A stretch of 64,000 nt of DNA from assembly GCA_946699065.1 (NCBI GenBank), contig CAMPDV010000133.1, positions 186,001-250,000 of the forward strand. Direction: 5' to 3'. The stretch comes from Loxodes magnus (taxonomy: Eukaryota > Ciliophora > Karyorelictea > Loxodida > Loxodidae). Each line of letters starts with the position of its first letter. Within the stretch, counting starts at the first letter, position 1. The notes beneath the pieces are model-generated. The model was not told the origin of the DNA, searched no databases, and saw only the letters and a program-made list of their open reading frames with translations. The translations under genes and the position numbers were made by a program. Below are positions 60,045-64,000 of this stretch, one piece after another.

Positions 60045-61207
60045 AAATACTTTTTTATACTGAAAATATTTCTAAGTTAATCTTTCATTCTTTCAAATAT
60101 CACTCAAAAGATAAAAATCAAACTTCAACTACATGAAAGCTTTACTGCTGCTCATCTATTAGATAAGTTAAATGCTTAATTGTAACTATTAATCAAATAT
60201 AAATCCATCATCTATTTAGGATTTTCTAGGCTTTCTCTCAAACTTAAACCACATATAACCATTTTTCGCATACAGCTAGTCACGTAACTCCAATATGGCT
60301 AAACACTAAGTACTTAATATTTTATCAGTTTAATTCCTTAAATTTAGCAAATAAGGTAAAGAAAGCCTTTGCTACAATGCAAAGCAGATAAGATTATAAG
60401 ATATATTTTAATAGCTACTAGCTCAAATACATAAGGATAACATTCACCTAAAATATATCTTAACATACGTTTGTAGACTAGTCCTTGATACTTATATTGG
60501 CGTTGTGTATACTAAGGTAACTCTAGTAGCTACTTCAACTTTGCTTTACTCCTTTTTATGTTCACTTATTAAGAGAAATTTTAAAATTAAGCTTATTTTC
60601 AATACTTGACTCTATAATTCAGCTACCTCAACTGCATTCTTATTCTTCTTATACCATTATCTTCAGTACATTGATCATACTATTTACTCCAAAGGTTATA
60701 TAAAAAAAGAGTAAGAGAAAAGGTATTAGATAGTAGCTTTTTACTATCAGTAGTTTCAGAAACCTATAGCTCAGAATGCAGTAATAAGGTGTTTTAAATG
60801 CCACATTTGTAGCATTTAAATAAGAGGAATATAAGATAGCTTATTATAGTAGAGATCTAATATGATTAGGAGCATTTTTGAATGCTTCTTGAAATTATAC
60901 CAATAGTATGATCATTAGTTTTGGTATCTACAGCTATGTAATTAAGTAATTGCGAGAATGAAAAAAAATACTTAAGCTATAGAAACCGCTAGCAAGGTCA
61001 TAACAATAGCCTTTTGATAAATGGTAATAAAAAGTTTATATCTATACTAATAACTAATAAGTTCTGAAATTCCTGAGTGGTAATATGAAGAGAAGCGAAG
61101 ATTTATAGAATATCTAAGTAATAAGTTTAGACTTTAATAGTAACTTCTCATTTTTGTAACCTTTAATATTTCTAGACTTAATATAATTAGAAGCTTATAT
61201 AATATAA
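60045..61207. other. Spacer without a recognised gene
   Basis: About 1.16 kb between EB1 and the large kelch gene, both plus strand. No coding frame with supporting features, RNA gene or repeat recognised. Confidence 0.4.
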
Positions 61208-63514
61208 ATGAGCAAGGAAAAGTAAGTAAACATGAATATTCCTTTTGTAACTAAGAAGATATAAATGAAAAACTTACAATCTGGATATTTAAAAACCAAA
61301 ACGCAAAACATTTTGAGTCCCTTTTTGGAGATTGAAGATGAATCGGAGGAAGAAAAAAAAAATGTCAAACAGTTTTTGACTCCTACGGCTAGCTTAAAGG
61401 CGCTTAAGTAGTAGAAGCTTTAATTTTTTAATAGACAGCAAGATTTAGAGAATTTAAAACTGGAGGTAGAAAAAAAGTTCAATAGAAGTTTTGAGTCTTA
61501 AAGTATGCTAAAATAGTATATAGTCCATAAGATGAAAAAATCTAAGTAATAAACTAATGAAAAAGCAGAATAGTCTATGATTGTGGGCAATCAGAAATTT
61601 AACTGCTTGCTATAGCCTTGAATGAAGAAAATAACTACAAAGATATTCAAAGATACTCAAGAAAAATTTTTGCAAGTATTTTGGACTAAAAGAAGTGGTT
61701 CTGTTACTAAACCTTCAACTAGAGAAGGCTCAACTCTTTTGTATTATAACCAAAATATTTATCTGTATGGAGGGTTTAATAGTCAATCCTTTGGAGAAGT
61801 ACATAGGATTGAATGCATTACATGGTAATGAGATGAAATATAAACTAGAAACGGTCCACCGGCCAGATATGGACATTCTGCAGATATTTTCAAGTAGAAT
61901 ATGATTGTGTTTGGAGGGTAAATAAAGATAGTAGGAGAAAAGAATAAATCATCTATAAAAGATGTTTGGATGTTTGATATGAATCTTCATGTCTGAAAAT
62001 AAATTCAAACTAAAGGATTTATAGTTGACTCAAGGAAATATCATGCTAGTTGCATTCTTGGGAAGTATTTGTTTATCTAGGGTGGAATTACATAAGGAGG
62101 AAATTTTTTGGATGATTGTCTTGTATTGAGTCTTGAAACATATAAGTGATATTTAATGTCTAAATTCTCTCATGGTCATTAATCTTAAACAGACAAAAAA
62201 AACCCAGGAGCTTTGGCTTTCCATAAATCAACAGCTGTTTATTGACTAGCATAATATACCCAAGAGTGGTATCAAATGGATTTAGTCAATGCAAGCAACC
62301 TGAACAATAAAAAGGGAAAAACAGTAAACTTCTAGTAGGGAATTTATATGTTTGGAGGAATGAATGAAAATGGGTAAGTAGTTAATGATCTGTGAATTGG
62401 AACGATTTACTAAAAGAAATTATCCTGATAACTAGCTAGCTAGTTTTCAGGTAGAAAGCCAAGTCCTAGGTGTTAGCATTCTTAAGTTCTAATTAATAAT
62501 CTGGATTATCTTTGTATATTTGGAGGAAGAAACTAGTAATAGGTATGTTTAAGCGATATGTTCATTCTTGATTTAGAATAGCTAACTTGGATGGTGGTTT
62601 GGCATTATGGATTGATCCCTAAAGGTAGATGCGCACATGCAGCTACTAGTATTGATTCCAGAATGATAATTTTCGGGGGTATAGGAAAATAATACTGCTC
62701 ATCAAAGCTACATATTTGTGAGTTGGAAAAAAAGAAATCTCAGAAATGTATAGCTGATGATATAAAAAGAAAGCAGAAGTAAGAAAAACTAGCTTAGAAA
62801 ATAGAAAACTTAATCAAGAGGAATAAGAAACTCCAGATTTCATAGCAGCTTGAAAAAGAGTTCGATCAAGACAGAGAACTAAGACATGTCTTCACTAAAT
62901 TTTTCACAGAAACAACCGATAATATAACCCAATAGGAGCAAAAAAAGCTAAAGCAAGGTTATTGAGCTAATTACATTTTAGAAAAACACTTAGGAAGCTA
63001 TTTGCAGATTAAATTCTAGAAAAAGTAGGAAAAAAAATTTTAGCTCATGAATGACCAAATGCAACCATAAGCTTAAATGAATTAAGAAGAAACGAAAAAG
63101 TTAATCGCTTAAAAGATTAAATACAATATAGAAGAGAAGAAGCCTTTGCTTTAGTTTAATAAGAAATAAAGGGGGAGCATTCTAAGTAATTTTATGAAAT
63201 TGGATAATTCTCTTAACGTAATTCCTAAATATCATTTAAACTACTCTGAAGAAGCTGAGAAGAAGGAATAAATTCCTAGGAACTAAAGTCAAAAAATCTT
63301 ATAGCCTATAATTAAAGAAGAACCACTTAAAATTAGTATCCCTTAAACTAGAGAAGTAACTCCAATTCCAAAAATATACAATTCAGTCAACACTCCATAA
63401 AACTTCGACAAAATATTACAAGAAACAAGCAAAAAGTTAATAATGAAAACCATGCCGAAAATTATATAGCGTAAAAAGCCCGGTAAGAAGGAACTTAATA
63501 CTTTTATGTTCTGA
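61208..63514 (+). CDS. Large kelch-repeat protein with C-terminal coiled coil
   Basis: 768 residues in one frame, ATG 61208 to TGA 63512-63514. About 140 N-terminal residues are charged and partly helical (LENLKLEVEKKFNRSFESQS). A six-bladed kelch propeller follows at about 180-510, with blade cores IYLYGGFNSQSF, MIVFGGQIK, YLFIQGGITQGG, IYMFGGMNENG, LCIFGGRNQQQ and MIIFGGIGKQ, each paired with a Trp-containing strand (for example DVWMFDMNLHVW, NDLWIGTIYQKKLSW, LEQLTWMVVWH). The rest is a Lys/Gln/Glu-rich coiled coil (QEKLAQKIENLIKRNKKLQI) and a basic tail with Thr-Pro sites. Ciliates and trypanosomes have similar kelch/coiled-coil proteins on cytoskeletal structures, but the function here is not known. 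Adjacent TAA and TGA codons within the first blade (Trp-Gln-Trp-Asp-Glu) illustrate the code. No intron is needed. Confidence 0.92.
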
Positions 63515-64000
63515 TTATATCATTTGTAATTACAATTATATCATACTACTATAGCCCTACAGTTTAAATCAAGCTTTCTTATTTCAATTCATATACTTTT
63601 TGCTAAGAATTTTCTTTATAAACTGGTATTTTTATAAGTTATTATATCTATCGCCATTTTTTAAGTTACTAGATCTATAAATAAAAAGTATATCACTATC
63701 AGCTTCTCGCTATTAAAAGTGTTAGCTTTGAGATTTAAAGCTTCTATAAAATGGTTTATAAGGAAAATTATCTTATTAAGGTTTTTTAAATGTAATATAA
63801 TGAGTAAACTTATAGCTTAATTATCTAGCTATAAAAATTCGCTTTATGATTTACTTAAAATTCTCTAAATAAAGGATATTTTATAACTAAGTAGAGCGAA
63901 GTAAAACGAACTTTATAAAGATTAAAAAAGCTTAGCCAGTTATATGTTAAGAAACGATTGATTAAGACTTTTATAATGCTTCAAAATAAACCTAATATAT
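63515..64000. other. Spacer at the right edge
   Basis: About 490 bp of AT-rich sequence after the large kelch gene up to the window end. No gene start, telomere repeat or other element is seen. Confidence 0.4.

Noticed and set aside
47888..63514. Condylostoma-type code in which TAA and TAG also terminate
   Set aside because: No recognised gene ends at TAA or TAG; all end at TGA, and TAR codons occur right up to gene ends.
1..64000. Bacterial, organellar or viral origin of the contig
   Set aside because: Genes are nuclear eukaryotic (polymerase alpha, EB1, WIPI, HRD1-like, NEK), contain spliceosomal-type introns and share one altered code; no viral, transposase or integrase motif was seen.

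Overview
This window is nuclear DNA of a ciliate that reads all three standard stop triplets as sense codons: TAA and TAG as glutamine, TGA as tryptophan. TGA is also the only triplet that ends genes. Recognisable proteins show this directly. In NDUFV1 (47888-49282) TAA supplies the Gln inside the 4Fe-4S motif CGQCTPC and TGA supplies family-conserved Trp, yet the gene ends at TGA. Karyorelictean ciliates such as Loxodes have this code (NCBI table 27). The absence of telomeres over 64 kb and kilobase-sized spacers also fit a karyorelict better than a ciliate with gene-sized chromosomes. Under the standard code nearly every gene here appears as fragments.

A second signature is very short introns. 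Thirteen introns of 16-28 nt, mostly starting GTAAG and ending TAG, CAG or AAG, are needed to keep protein frames, and removing them makes each coding length a multiple of three.

Layout, left to right. 1-944: 5' end of an IP3-receptor-like channel (minus). 3-12 kb: minus-strand run of dipeptidyl peptidase 3, DNA polymerase alpha catalytic subunit and a NEK-type kinase. 13.7-18.3 kb: a small mucin-like membrane protein (plus), a CFAP97/Hemingway-type protein (minus) and a WIPI/WDR45 autophagy protein (minus). 20-24.4 kb: an N-formylglutamate amidohydrolase-family enzyme and an organic-cation-type MFS transporter (both plus). 25-31.5 kb: minus-strand unknowns, including a cysteine-rich type I membrane protein and a four-TM protein. 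32.4-39.8 kb, plus: a TauE/SafE transporter, a RING/B-box protein, a WD40 protein and a KDEL-receptor-like protein. 41.9-46.5 kb: a 1507-residue Gln/Lys-rich protein (minus). 47.9-52.1 kb, plus: two probably mitochondrial proteins, NDUFV1 and a malonyl-CoA-synthetase-like enzyme. 53.9-63.5 kb: an unknown basic protein, an HRD1-like ER ubiquitin ligase, a kelch protein divergent from an EB1 microtubule plus-end protein, and a large kelch/coiled-coil protein.

The genes are ordinary eukaryotic housekeeping and cytoskeletal functions with no operon logic. The notable biology is the decoding system and the tiny introns. No tRNA, rRNA, CRISPR, transposon or telomere was recognised. Because TGA is the only stop, random frames of 200-300 codons are expected in the spacers, so unsupported open frames are given low confidence.
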